Positions 6,079-11,927 of a stretch of DNA of 11,927 nucleotides are shown here, one piece after another; position 1 is the first letter of the stretch; every line of letters starts with the position of its first letter. The DNA comes from Bacillota bacterium (GTDB taxonomy: Bacteria > Bacillota > UBA5301 > JASBVW01). The translations under genes were made by a program, and so were the position numbers. Location: contig JASBVW010000015.1 of assembly GCA_029961005.1 (NCBI GenBank), positions 1-11,927 on the forward strand, written 5' to 3'. The notes under the pieces were generated by a model that saw nothing but the letters and a program-made list of their open reading frames with translations, made no database searches and was not told where the DNA came from.

Positions 6079-7062
6079 GTGGAAATCTACGTCGACCTGA
6101 AAATCTACCTCATCCTTTTTGCCTTGATTACCTGGCAGATGTACACCCTCCTTTGGGCGACTAAGGTAATCGCCGGATTGAACGCCTCGGGCCTGCGCCT
6201 TTTGACCGGAGCGCTGCTGGGAGCGGTCTACGGGATCCTGGCTGACCTGGCCTCGTTTGACGTGATCCCCGGCTACCGGATCCTGCACGCGTGGTGGATG
6301 GTCATCGGGATTTCGGTGACCTCTTTCTTTTTGGCTTTTCGCGGTGAGAAGGGGAGGCGGTTTTTCGCCGGGCTGGGCTACTACTACCTGCTCGTCTTTC
6401 TCAGCACCGGCGGGGCCTATGCCTTGCGCAACCTGCTCATCCTCACCGGAGTAGACCCCGTGGTGGTCAATTGGGCCGGCCCAGTGGCTAGCGTGGTCAC
6501 CATTCTGGTCGCTGCGGAACTGGGATGGGGGGTAGTGCAGCGCTGGGTGTGGAGCCACACCGTCTATTTGCCTCTGGAGATTGAACTTTTGGGCAAGACT
6601 GCTCGGCTGACCGCCCTTTTGGACACGGGAAACCAGCTGCGCGACCCCCTGACGGCCGCTCCTGTCATTGTGGTGGGAGGGGAGGCCGGCCGCCTCCTGT
6701 TGCCCAAAGAAGTCTGGGCCTTGCTCCAGGCTGGCGGCAGTCTGGACCTGGGGGCACTGACCGAAAGCCTCAGCGCTTCGCCCCTGGCAGCGCGTTTCCG
6801 CCTGATTCCCTTCACTTCCCTGGGCAAAAAGCAAGGTCTACTGCCGGCCTTTCGGCCGGATAAGGTGACCCTGTTCCTGCGGACAGAAAAGATCGAGCTA
6901 CCGGATGCGGTAGTGGCCTTTTACGGCCAACCGCTGTCCTACGACAACAGTTATCAAGCCCTGCTCCCGCCGTTGCTCCTCCATGAGGCGATGGGCGGTT
7001 GGCCTCTGGTGGCCGTAGAAAGCCTGCGCCAACGGCTCGTGGAGCCAGCGGTGCGCCAATAA
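6079..7062 (+). CDS. spoIIGA: Sporulation pro-SigE processing aspartic protease SpoIIGA
   Basis: SpoIIGA is the membrane-embedded aspartic protease in the mother-cell face of the sporulation septum that removes the pro-sequence of SigE after SpoIIR signals from the forespore. The 327-residue protein starts VEIYVDLKIYLILFALITWQ, like the MKIYLDVIW start of the family, and has about five membrane helices in the first 150 residues. The cytoplasmic protease half follows, with the catalytic Asp182 in LLDTGNQLRDP; Bacillus SpoIIGA uses Asp183. Later family segments include FRLIPFTSLGKKQGLLPAFRPD. The longest frame starts at TTG 6046, but GTG 6079 is preceded by GAGGTGAGG (6065-6073) and gives the family N-terminus. 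sigE, its substrate, starts 18 bases downstream, so enzyme and substrate are almost certainly co-transcribed. Confidence 0.95.
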   Translation: MEIYVDLKIYLILFALITWQMYTLLWATKVIAGLNASGLRLLTGALLGAVYGILADLASFDVIPGYRILHAWWMVIGISVTSFFLAFRGEKGRRFFAGLGYYYLLVFLSTGGAYALRNLLILTGVDPVVVNWAGPVASVVTILVAAELGWGVVQRWVWSHTVYLPLEIELLGKTARLTALLDTGNQLRDPLTAAPVIVVGGEAGRLLLPKEVWALLQAGGSLDLGALTESLSASPLAARFRLIPFTSLGKKQGLLPAFRPDKVTLFLRTEKIELPDAVVAFYGQPLSYDNSYQALLPPLLLHEAMGGWPLVAVESLRQRLVEPAVRQ

Positions 7063-7080
7063 AAAAGCGGAGGCAGAGCG

Positions 7081-7821
7081 ATGACACGGGTGGTTTGGAG
7101 GAAGAAACTGTCCCTGCGGTGGCGCATAGCGGCGCTGGGGATCTTGGCCCGGCTAGGGATCCTGCCGCGGGTGGCCATTCATTACGTGGGCAGCAGCGAG
7201 GTGCTCCCGCCCCCCCTCACTCCAGAGGAAGAGGCTGAGCTCATCGCCCGCCTGCAAAAGGGCGAGGCCGGGGTTAAGGGCGTCCTCATCGAGCGCAATC
7301 TGCGCCTTGTGGTCTACATCGCCCGCAAGTTCGAGAATACCGGCATCCACATCGAAGACCTGGTTTCGATCGGCACCATAGGCCTGATTAAGGCGGTCAA
7401 CACCTTTGATCCGGCCAAACGGATTAAACTGGCCACGTACGCTTCCCGCTGCATCGAAAACGAAATCCTGATGTACCTGCGGAGGACCGTCCGCACTCGC
7501 TCCGAGGTCTCCTTCGATGAGCCGCTCAACGTGGATTGGGACGGGAACGAGCTTCTGCTCTCCGATGTGCTGGGGACAGAGAGCGACATCATCTATAAAG
7601 ATGTGGAGGAGCACGTGGACCGCTTCCTGCTCGAGCTGGCCCTGCGCAAGCTGAACGAACGGGAGCAGCGCATCATGGAGCTCCGCTTCGGGCTACGCGA
7701 CGGGGTGGAAAAGACGCAGAAGGAGGTGGCCGACCTCTTAGGCATCTCGCAGTCCTACATCTCGCGCTTGGAGAAGAGGATCATCAAGAAGCTGCGGCGC
7801 GAGATCAAGCGCATGGAGTGA
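7081..7821 (+). CDS. sigE: RNA polymerase sporulation sigma factor SigE (pro-form)
   Basis: SigE directs early mother-cell gene expression after polar septation. The 246-residue protein is made as inactive pro-SigE: residues 1 to about 34 are a basic, amphipathic membrane-binding pro-sequence ending at HYVGSSEVLPPPL, the counterpart of the Bacillus YYIGGSEALPPPL where SpoIIGA cuts. Region 2 is nearly invariant (ERNLRLVVYIARKFENTG, EDLVSIGTIGLIKAVNTFDP, LATYASRCIENEILMYLRR), followed by EVSFDEPLNVDWDGNELLLSDVLGT. The region 4.2 helix-turn-helix is KTQKEVADLLGISQSYISRLEKRI. CGGAGG at 7068-7073 gives 7-base spacing to the ATG. The pro-sequence is about 7 residues longer than in Bacillus, as judged by the distance to LPPP. 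No rho-independent terminator follows before the sigG promoter region. Confidence 0.97.
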   Translation: MTRVVWRKKLSLRWRIAALGILARLGILPRVAIHYVGSSEVLPPPLTPEEEAELIARLQKGEAGVKGVLIERNLRLVVYIARKFENTGIHIEDLVSIGTIGLIKAVNTFDPAKRIKLATYASRCIENEILMYLRRTVRTRSEVSFDEPLNVDWDGNELLLSDVLGTESDIIYKDVEEHVDRFLLELALRKLNEREQRIMELRFGLRDGVEKTQKEVADLLGISQSYISRLEKRIIKKLRREIKRME

Positions 7822-7850
7822 ACAAGCTCTTGCACCCTCCCTCCGCTCAG

Positions 7851-7880
7851 GTATAGCTTCCGGTTAATGAGGCCATACTG
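7851..7880 (+). promoter_or_regulatory. Sigma-F type forespore promoter of sigG (and probably spoIIR)
   Basis: The -35 GTATA (7851-7855) fits the SigF consensus GywTA, the spacer is exactly 15 bases (7856-7870), and the -10 GGCCATACTG (7871-7880) fits GGnnAnAnTR at all fixed positions. Expected start is about 7887, giving a leader of nearly 60 bases before the sigG GTG. SigG-type elements (GnATR and CATnnTA) are matched less well, so first activation by SigF is the simplest reading, though SigG often reads such promoters too. In Bacillus, sigG is likewise transcribed in the forespore by SigF and then by SigG. The assignment rests on position and consensus by eye. Confidence 0.75.
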
Positions 7881-7944
7881 AAAGTGTAAACAGTGCAGAG
7901 GCGACCAGGAAGCAGTGGTTTGTGTCGGGTGGGAGGGGGCTTAG

Positions 7945-8724
7945 GTGAATAAAGTTGAAATCTGTGGGGTCAATACCGCCAAGCTCCCGGTCCTTTCTAA
8001 CGTGAGGATGCGGGAGCTGCTTATTAAGATGCGTCAGGGGGACCGCGCCGCCCGGGAGGAGCTGGTCCAGGGCAACCTGCGCCTGGTCCTGAGTGTGATT
8101 CAACGCTTCAACAACCGCGGCGAATACGTGGATGACCTGTTTCAGGTAGGATGCATCGGCCTGATGAAGGCCATCGACAACTTCGACCTCAGCCAGAACG
8201 TCAAGTTTTCCACCTATGCCGTGCCCATGATCATCGGCGAGATCAGGCGCTATCTGCGGGATAACAACGCCATCCGGGTCAGCCGCTCCCTGCGCGACAT
8301 CGCGTACAAGGCCCTGCAGGTGCGGGACCGGCTGGTGAACCGCTACGCCAAGGAGCCGACGGTGGGGGAGATCGCCGCGGAGATGAACATTCCTCAAGAG
8401 GAGATCGTCTTCGCCCTGGATGCCATCCAGGAGCCGGTCTCCCTCTTTGAGCCCATTTACCACGACGGGGGCGACCCCATCTTCGTCATGGACCAGATCA
8501 GCGACGAGAGACAAAACGACGGGGACTGGCTGGAAGGGATCTCGATCCGCGAAGCGTTGGCCAAGTTGAACGAGCGGGAGAGGCTCATTCTCACTATGCG
8601 CTTCTTTGAAGGGCGCACCCAGATGGAGGTGGCCGAGGAGATCGGCATCTCTCAGGCCCAGGTTTCGCGCTTGGAAAAGACCGCCCTCAAACACATGCGC
8701 CGCTTTATCTCGGCGGGCGGATGA
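7945..8724 (+). CDS. sigG: RNA polymerase sporulation sigma factor SigG
   Basis: SigG takes over forespore transcription after engulfment and drives spore-coat-proximal, SASP and germination genes. The 259-residue protein opens NKVEICGVNTAKLPVL, the hallmark SigG N-terminus, followed by region 2 (LVQGNLRLVLSVIQRFNNRGEYVDDLFQVGCIGLMKAIDNFD), region 3 (RVSRSLRDIAYKALQVRDRL), PVSLFEPIYHDGGDPIFVMDQISDE, and region 4.2 with GRTQMEVAEEIGISQAQVSRLEKTALK. The start is GTG, with GGGAGGGGG at 7931-7939; Bacillus sigG also uses GTG, reported as part of limiting early synthesis. Residue 42 is Gln where Bacillus has Asn45, the residue recognised by the anti-sigma factor Gin/CsfB. The gene has its own promoter 65-95 bases upstream and is followed after 33 bases by spoIIR. 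Confidence 0.97.
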   Translation: MNKVEICGVNTAKLPVLSNVRMRELLIKMRQGDRAAREELVQGNLRLVLSVIQRFNNRGEYVDDLFQVGCIGLMKAIDNFDLSQNVKFSTYAVPMIIGEIRRYLRDNNAIRVSRSLRDIAYKALQVRDRLVNRYAKEPTVGEIAAEMNIPQEEIVFALDAIQEPVSLFEPIYHDGGDPIFVMDQISDERQNDGDWLEGISIREALAKLNERERLILTMRFFEGRTQMEVAEEIGISQAQVSRLEKTALKHMRRFISAGG

Positions 8725-8757
8725 GGGCACAGGTGAACGAGGGAAGGTGGAGGGACA

Positions 8758-9438
8758 ATGAGAACGCGCATAATTGTAAGCGGTCTTTTGCTCACGACTT
8801 TTCTGGCCCTGGTAGCCTTGCTTAACCAGGCCTTTTCAGGCCTCTCGGGAGCCCGGGTGGCTTACCGGCCGGATAACCTTATCCGCCTGCACATCGTAGC
8901 CAACAGCGATGCGCCCTCTGACCAGGCTCTGAAGTTGCGGGTGCGGGATCGCATCCTGGCCGAGGCGGCGGCTGAGCTGCAAGGGGTAACCTCCCGAGAA
9001 GAGGCCCGGAGGATTTTGGCCGAGCGGCTGCCTACCCTGATTTTGGCTGCGCAGGAGGAGGTCAAGGCGGCGGGCTACGACTACCCGGTGCGGGGGGAGC
9101 TGGGAAGCTTCTCCTTTCCTCTCCGCCGGTACGGCGAGGTGGTCCTCCCAGCCGGCAGATATGAAGCTCTGCGTCTGGTAATCGGGCGGGGCACGGGAAG
9201 CAACTGGTGGTGCGTCCTCTTTCCGCCCCTGTGTTTCCTCAACGTGGATGGCCCTGAGGCGCGGCGGGTACAGGTGCGCCTGGTGGAGAAAGGGCAGCCG
9301 GAGGGCGGGTCGGAGAAGGAGGGAAGGCGCCTGATCTTGAGCTGGAAGGGGTGGTCCGATTTAGCAGGCCCCGGTTTAGGGCTGACCACCACCGCCTGGC
9401 CTTGGTGGGCCGGGAAAATGGCTCTGCAGCAGAAGTGA
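8758..9438 (+). CDS. spoIIR: Forespore-secreted signal protein SpoIIR
   Basis: SpoIIR is made in the forespore under SigF, exported into the septal space, and activates SpoIIGA to process pro-SigE in the mother cell. The 226-residue protein has an N-terminal hydrophobic export segment (about 4-26), then the family motif LIRLHIVANSDAPSDQALKL (41-60) with RVRDR after it, the conserved AGRYEALRLVIGRGTGSNWW, and CVLFPPLCF with Cys152 and Cys159. The C-terminal tail (from about 185) is basic and Gly/Ser-rich, then aromatic. The ATG has GGTGGAGGG close upstream. I found no separate SigF-like promoter in the 33-base gap, so it most likely shares the promoter at 7851-7880 with sigG. In Bacillus subtilis spoIIR is not next to sigG. 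Confidence 0.94.
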   Translation: MRTRIIVSGLLLTTFLALVALLNQAFSGLSGARVAYRPDNLIRLHIVANSDAPSDQALKLRVRDRILAEAAAELQGVTSREEARRILAERLPTLILAAQEEVKAAGYDYPVRGELGSFSFPLRRYGEVVLPAGRYEALRLVIGRGTGSNWWCVLFPPLCFLNVDGPEARRVQVRLVEKGQPEGGSEKEGRRLILSWKGWSDLAGPGLGLTTTAWPWWAGKMALQQK

Positions 9439-9483
9439 AGCCCGGCCGGCGGCTCTGGCCTGAACGCCGGAAACGGCCCGCAG

Positions 9484-9525
9484 GCGCGCCCCCTGAACGT
9501 AAAGGGAGGGGCGCGCATACGTATG
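9484..9525. repeat. 9-bp perfect inverted repeat followed by a 10-bp palindrome
   Basis: The arms GCGCGCCCC (9484-9492) and GGGGCGCGC (9508-9516) are exact reverse complements around a 15-base loop. The right arm runs by one base into the perfect palindrome CATACGTATG (9516-9525). There is no T-run after the stem, so a standard rho-independent terminator is not shown. The element fills the 122-base gap between spoIIR and the ylmC-family gene. An attenuator, mRNA-stabilising hairpin or protein-binding site are all possible; nothing in the sequence decides between them. The rest of the gap shows a short CCGGCG/CGCCGG inversion and no promoter I would defend. Confidence 0.5.
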
Positions 9526-9560
9526 TTGAGGGGACTCTGGCCCGGCGAGGGGGTGGGTAG

Positions 9561-9821
9561 ATGTTAACCAGGCTGAGCGATCTCCGCCTGCGGGAGGTCA
9601 TCAATCTGGCGGATGGCCAGCGGCTGGGCTTCATCGACGATGTGGAGTTGGAGATAGAAGAGGGGCGCATCACTGCCGTCATCATTCCCATCCGCTCCCG
9701 CCCTTGGAAAATCCTCTTTCGCGAAGAAGACCTGGTGATCCCCTGGGAGAAAGTCCACATGATCGGCACGGACGTCATCTTGGTGGACTTGGCCGGCACG
9801 GCCCGCGTACAGCGCAAATAG
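9561..9821 (+). CDS. ylmC: YlmC/YmxH family PRC-barrel sporulation protein
   Basis: An 86-residue PRC-barrel protein of the YlmC/YmxH family, small proteins restricted to spore formers whose exact role is not known. Visible family features are LSDLRLREVINLADGQRLGFIDDVELEIEEGRI (the first barrel strands), then AVIIPI, LVIPWEKVHMIGTDVILVDL at the end, where the WEKVxxIGxDVILVD pattern is typical. The start ATG is preceded by GAGGGGGTGGG. In Bacillus ylmC lies just downstream of sigG, so the position here (sigG-spoIIR-ylmC) agrees with that order. There is no signal peptide or membrane segment. Confidence 0.88.
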   Translation: MLTRLSDLRLREVINLADGQRLGFIDDVELEIEEGRITAVIIPIRSRPWKILFREEDLVIPWEKVHMIGTDVILVDLAGTARVQRK

Positions 9822-9842
9822 GCATCCGGTTTTCGGGGCGCC

Positions 9843-9872
9843 TCGACACCGCCAGAGAGGATGCGGTATAAT
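9843..9872 (+). promoter_or_regulatory. Sigma-A type promoter of nrdR
   Basis: A perfect -10 TATAAT (9867-9872) has a -35 TCGACA (9843-9848), one base from TTGACA, with an 18-base spacer. Transcription would start at about 9879, some 30 bases before the nrdR GTG. It is the clearest vegetative promoter in the window and would make nrdR-pgeF (and perhaps ftsK) independent of the sporulation genes upstream. I see no NrdR-box pair (ACAC-type dyads) around it. Confidence 0.75.
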
Positions 9873-9907
9873 ATCCCTGAACCGGACCGGGATGGGGAGG
9901 AGCGGCG

Positions 9908-10360
9908 GTGAAGTGCCCGTTTTGTGGAGAGCCCGATTCCAAGGTGTTGGATTCGCGGGCCAGCGAAGAAGGAGCGGCCATTCGCCGGCGCCGGGAGTGC
10001 CCGGCTTGCGGGCAGCGCTTTACCACGTATGAGCGGGTGGAGAGGGAGCCGCTGGTGGTGGTAAAAAAGGACGGGCGCCGGGAGTCCTTTGACCGGCGGA
10101 AGATCTTGAACGGCCTGCTGAAAGCTTGTGAAAAGCGCCCCATTGCCCTGCAGCAGCTGGAGGAGCTGGTGGATGCGGTGGAACGCGAGCTGGCCCTCCG
10201 GAGTGAGCGGGAAATTCCCTCCAGTGCCATTGGCGAACTGGTCATGGAGAGGTTGCGCCAGTTAGACGAGGTGGCGTATGTGCGCTTCGCCTCGGTCTAC
10301 CGCCAGTTTGGCGATTTGAACCGCTTTCTAGAAGAGCTGAAGGAGTTGCTCGGAAAATGA
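9908..10360 (+). CDS. nrdR: Transcriptional repressor NrdR (ribonucleotide reductase regulator)
   Basis: NrdR is a zinc-ribbon/ATP-cone repressor that binds NrdR boxes upstream of ribonucleotide reductase operons and responds to ATP/dATP. The 150-residue protein has the usual length. The N-terminal zinc ribbon is MKCPFC (Cys3, Cys6) with ECPACGQRFTTYERVE supplying the second Cys pair, and the IRRRRECPACG run contains the DNA-contacting Arg residues. The ATP-cone covers about 47-137, from VVVKKDGRRESFDRRKILNGL to VAYVRFASVYRQFGDLNRF. The GTG is preceded by GGGGAGGAG. The stop overlaps the pgeF ATG (ATGA), so the two are coupled. NrdR is not a usual partner of the sigG block in Bacillus, where it sits elsewhere. 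Confidence 0.97.
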   Translation: MKCPFCGEPDSKVLDSRASEEGAAIRRRRECPACGQRFTTYERVEREPLVVVKKDGRRESFDRRKILNGLLKACEKRPIALQQLEELVDAVERELALRSEREIPSSAIGELVMERLRQLDEVAYVRFASVYRQFGDLNRFLEELKELLGK

Positions 10361-11193
10361 GGGAGCGCAGCCCCGGAGCTGCTGGTTGGGAATTAGTGGA
10401 AGGAGAGGTGCCCCTGGGGCGGGCACCCCTCCTTTTTGCCACCGGTTTGGTGCGCCATGCCTTCACCACTCGGCGCGGAGGAGTGAGTCAGGGGCCCTTC
10501 CGATGGCTGAATTTGGGCTGGCACGTAGGCGATGACCCGGCGGCGGTCCGAGAGAACCGGCGGCGGCTCTTGCAGGCCCTGGATCTCGCGCCGGAAAAGC
10601 TGATTACCGCTCACCAGGTCCACGGGACGGCGGTAGGGGTGGCGGAAGAGGGGGTCGTGGGGCGGCGGGAAGGGCCGGCGGGCGAAAATTTTGCCGGGGT
10701 CGATGCCTTGATCACGGCGCAGCCCGGCCTCGTCCTGGCCGTCTTTGTGGCGGATTGCTTGCCCATTCTTCTGCTCGATCCCCGGCGGAAGGTGGTGGCG
10801 GCCGTCCATGCGGGGTGGCGCGGCACGGCCGGGCGCGCGGTGGTTCGCGCCGTGGAGGCCATGCAGAAGCATTTTGCGGTGGAAGCCGGGGATTGCTTGG
10901 CGGCGCTGGGGCCCGCCATCGGCCCCTGCTGCTACCAGGTGGGGGACGAGGTGGCGGCAGAGTTTCGCCGCACCTACGCAGGTTGGCGGGACTTCCTCCG
11001 GCCGGCCCAGGGCGGCGGCTGGCGGCTCGACCTGTGGGAGGCCAACAGACAGGCTTTGCAGGAGATCGGAGTGGTCGACTCGAATCTTTCTCTCAGTCAG
11101 ATGTGCACGGCGTGTCATCCGGAGCTTTTCTATTCCCATCGCCGGGATGGTGGGCGGACGGGGAGGATGGCGGCCTTGATCGGCTTGGTGTGA
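10357..11193 (+). CDS. pgeF: Peptidoglycan editing factor PgeF (YlmD/YfiH, polyphenol oxidase family)
   Basis: PgeF/YfiH-family proteins are metal-dependent multicopper-oxidase-like enzymes; in Escherichia coli the homologue removes UDP-MurNAc carrying a wrong first residue (L-Ser), keeping the peptidoglycan pool correct. Others in the family act on polyphenols or purine nucleosides, so the substrate here is inferred. The 278-residue protein has HAFTTRRGGVS, LNLGWHVGDD, the metal ligands His89 (AHQVHG), Cys134 (ADCLPI) and His151 (VHAGWRG), then GPAIGPCCYQVGDEV, CTACHPELFYSHRRDGGRTGR near the C-terminus. The first 20 residues are not conserved. It starts by ATG overlapping the nrdR stop; AAGGAG lies 11 bases upstream. 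In Bacillus the equivalent ylmD follows ylmC, so the local order is preserved apart from nrdR. Confidence 0.95.
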   Translation: MRERSPGAAGWELVEGEVPLGRAPLLFATGLVRHAFTTRRGGVSQGPFRWLNLGWHVGDDPAAVRENRRRLLQALDLAPEKLITAHQVHGTAVGVAEEGVVGRREGPAGENFAGVDALITAQPGLVLAVFVADCLPILLLDPRRKVVAAVHAGWRGTAGRAVVRAVEAMQKHFAVEAGDCLAALGPAIGPCCYQVGDEVAAEFRRTYAGWRDFLRPAQGGGWRLDLWEANRQALQEIGVVDSNLSLSQMCTACHPELFYSHRRDGGRTGRMAALIGLV

Positions 11194-11205
11194 GGTGTTG
11201 CGCGC

Positions 11206-11927
11206 ATGGGAGTGCGGCGGAAGCGTCGCCCATCCCCGGTCAGGCAGGTGGAGCAGGAACACGAGCCCGAGAGTGGGGAGCAGCAGCCGGTTTTGACGCT
11301 CCAGGAGAGCATGCTGGCTGTTCTGGTGCTGGCCGGCGCGGCTCTGGGTTTCCTCTATAATATGGGCGTGAACACCGGGCCGGCAGGCGATTTCATCGCC
11401 CGCCTTTTTCGCTGGCTCTTTGGCCTGTCCAGCCCCCTCTGGTTTATTTATGTCTTTGCACAGGCTGGAGTGGCCCTCCTGGGCCGAAGGCGGCGCGGAG
11501 GGTCCCCACCGCGCGTGGTGGCGGCGGTGCTTGTCCTGCTGGTGGTGCAGGTCTATCTCCATCTGCGCTTGCCCGTTAACTCCTGGCACGGGACCGCCGT
11601 CACCGGCCTTGCTTTGGCCGACGAGCTTCAGCCGGCGGCGGTGGCTGGAGGAGGGGGCATGATTGGAGGGATGTTGACCTACCTCCTGCTCCGCTCCTTC
11701 TCCTATTCGGGCACGCTGGTAGTGCTGGCGGCTGCCCTTTTGGCAGCGGCCGTGCTGACCTGGGGACCCGGCCTGGGTCGGGCCTTGCTTGAGCGCCAGC
11801 CTTGGAAGCGCGTGCGCCAGCCCGCGGCGGGAGAAGCAGGCGGCTGGGTCCCTAAGACGGCGGGGGAGGGGGAAGCGGCGGCGGGAGCGGATCCTTTACC
11901 TGCGGCTGAGCAGCGGTTGGAGGGGCC
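11206..11927 (+). CDS. FtsK/SpoIIIE DNA translocase, N-terminal membrane domain (partial at window end)
   Basis: This reading frame runs off the window after 240 codons plus 2 bases. A basic head (MGVRRKRRPS) is followed by roughly four to five membrane helices (about 35-52, 66-92, 103-121, 147-163, 168-186), with a FtsK/SpoIIIE-type GGGGMIGGMLTYLLLRSFSY stretch at about 148-167. A Gly/Ala/Glu-rich linker then begins, as expected before the motor. The motor (Walker A, B and gamma) lies beyond the window, so whether it is the vegetative FtsK or the sporulation SpoIIIE cannot be told. SpoIIIE would pump the chromosome into the forespore, fitting the neighbouring genes. The ATG has GAGGTG about 8 bases upstream and follows the pgeF stop by 12 bases. 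Confidence 0.85.
   Translation, partial: MGVRRKRRPSPVRQVEQEHEPESGEQQPVLTLQESMLAVLVLAGAALGFLYNMGVNTGPAGDFIARLFRWLFGLSSPLWFIYVFAQAGVALLGRRRRGGSPPRVVAAVLVLLVVQVYLHLRLPVNSWHGTAVTGLALADELQPAAVAGGGGMIGGMLTYLLLRSFSYSGTLVVLAAALLAAAVLTWGPGLGRALLERQPWKRVRQPAAGEAGGWVPKTAGEGEAAAGADPLPAAEQRLEG

Noticed and set aside
8725..8757. Possible separate sigma-F promoter for spoIIR.
   Set aside because: No GywTA with a GGnnAnAnTR at the right spacing in the gap or the last 120 bases of sigG that I could find by eye.
9484..9516. Rho-independent terminator after spoIIR.
   Set aside because: The stem is strong but no T-run follows, so it is recorded as an inverted repeat instead.
11356..11361. TATAAT on the coding strand inside the ftsK/spoIIIE gene.
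   Set aside because: No -35 at 15-19 bases and no TG extension; it encodes Leu-Tyr-Asn in the membrane domain.
10393..11589. A 398-codon open frame on the minus strand opposite pgeF and ftsK.
   Set aside because: Shadow of two well-supported genes with no recognisable motif or start signals.

Overview
The window is one strand-uniform stretch (every supported gene is on +) of GC-rich DNA, about 60-65% by eye, from an endospore-forming member of the Bacillota (Firmicutes). It carries the classic dcw-to-sporulation locus: murB - ftsQ/divIB - two DUF881 genes - sbp - ftsA - ftsZ - spoIIGA - sigE - sigG - spoIIR - ylmC - nrdR - pgeF - ftsK/spoIIIE (cut by the window end). The sporulation genes fix the phylum and lifestyle. 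High GC, heavy use of AGG/GGG-rich ribosome binding sites and GTG starts, and spoIIR directly behind sigG suggest a GC-rich clostridial lineage such as Moorella or Desulfotomaculum relatives rather than Bacillus; that placement is inference.

Region 1 (1-3577) is peptidoglycan precursor and divisome assembly: MurB makes UDP-MurNAc, FtsQ/DivIB is the POTRA divisome protein, and two tandem paralogous DUF881 membrane proteins plus the small basic protein Sbp follow in nearly gapless order. Region 2 (3578-5959) is ftsA-ftsZ. It is preceded by an 89-bp gap holding a near-perfect sigma-H type promoter, so Z-ring proteins can be boosted at sporulation onset. Region 3 (5960-9438) is the compartment-signalling block: the septal protease SpoIIGA, its substrate pro-SigE, the late forespore factor SigG, and SpoIIR, the forespore signal that turns SpoIIGA on. 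A consensus sigma-F type promoter sits between sigE and sigG and can drive sigG plus spoIIR in the forespore. Region 4 (9439-11927) holds a PRC-barrel YlmC-family protein, the ribonucleotide-reductase repressor NrdR behind its own sigma-A promoter, the peptidoglycan-editing oxidase PgeF, and the membrane domain of an FtsK/SpoIIIE DNA translocase.

The genes work together as one developmental line: build wall precursor, assemble the Z ring, form the polar septum, signal across it (SigF to SpoIIR to SpoIIGA to SigE), prepare SigG, and pump the chromosome into the forespore. I see no mobile element, CRISPR array, rRNA or tRNA, and no convincing previously undescribed system. The interesting content is regulatory (compartment-specific promoters in the right gaps) and comparative (gene linkage, a short FtsZ linker, a non-Asn residue at the Gin-recognition site of SigG). 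Several starts are better placed inside the longest open frames (ftsA, ftsZ, spoIIGA, the first DUF881 gene), as explained in each entry.
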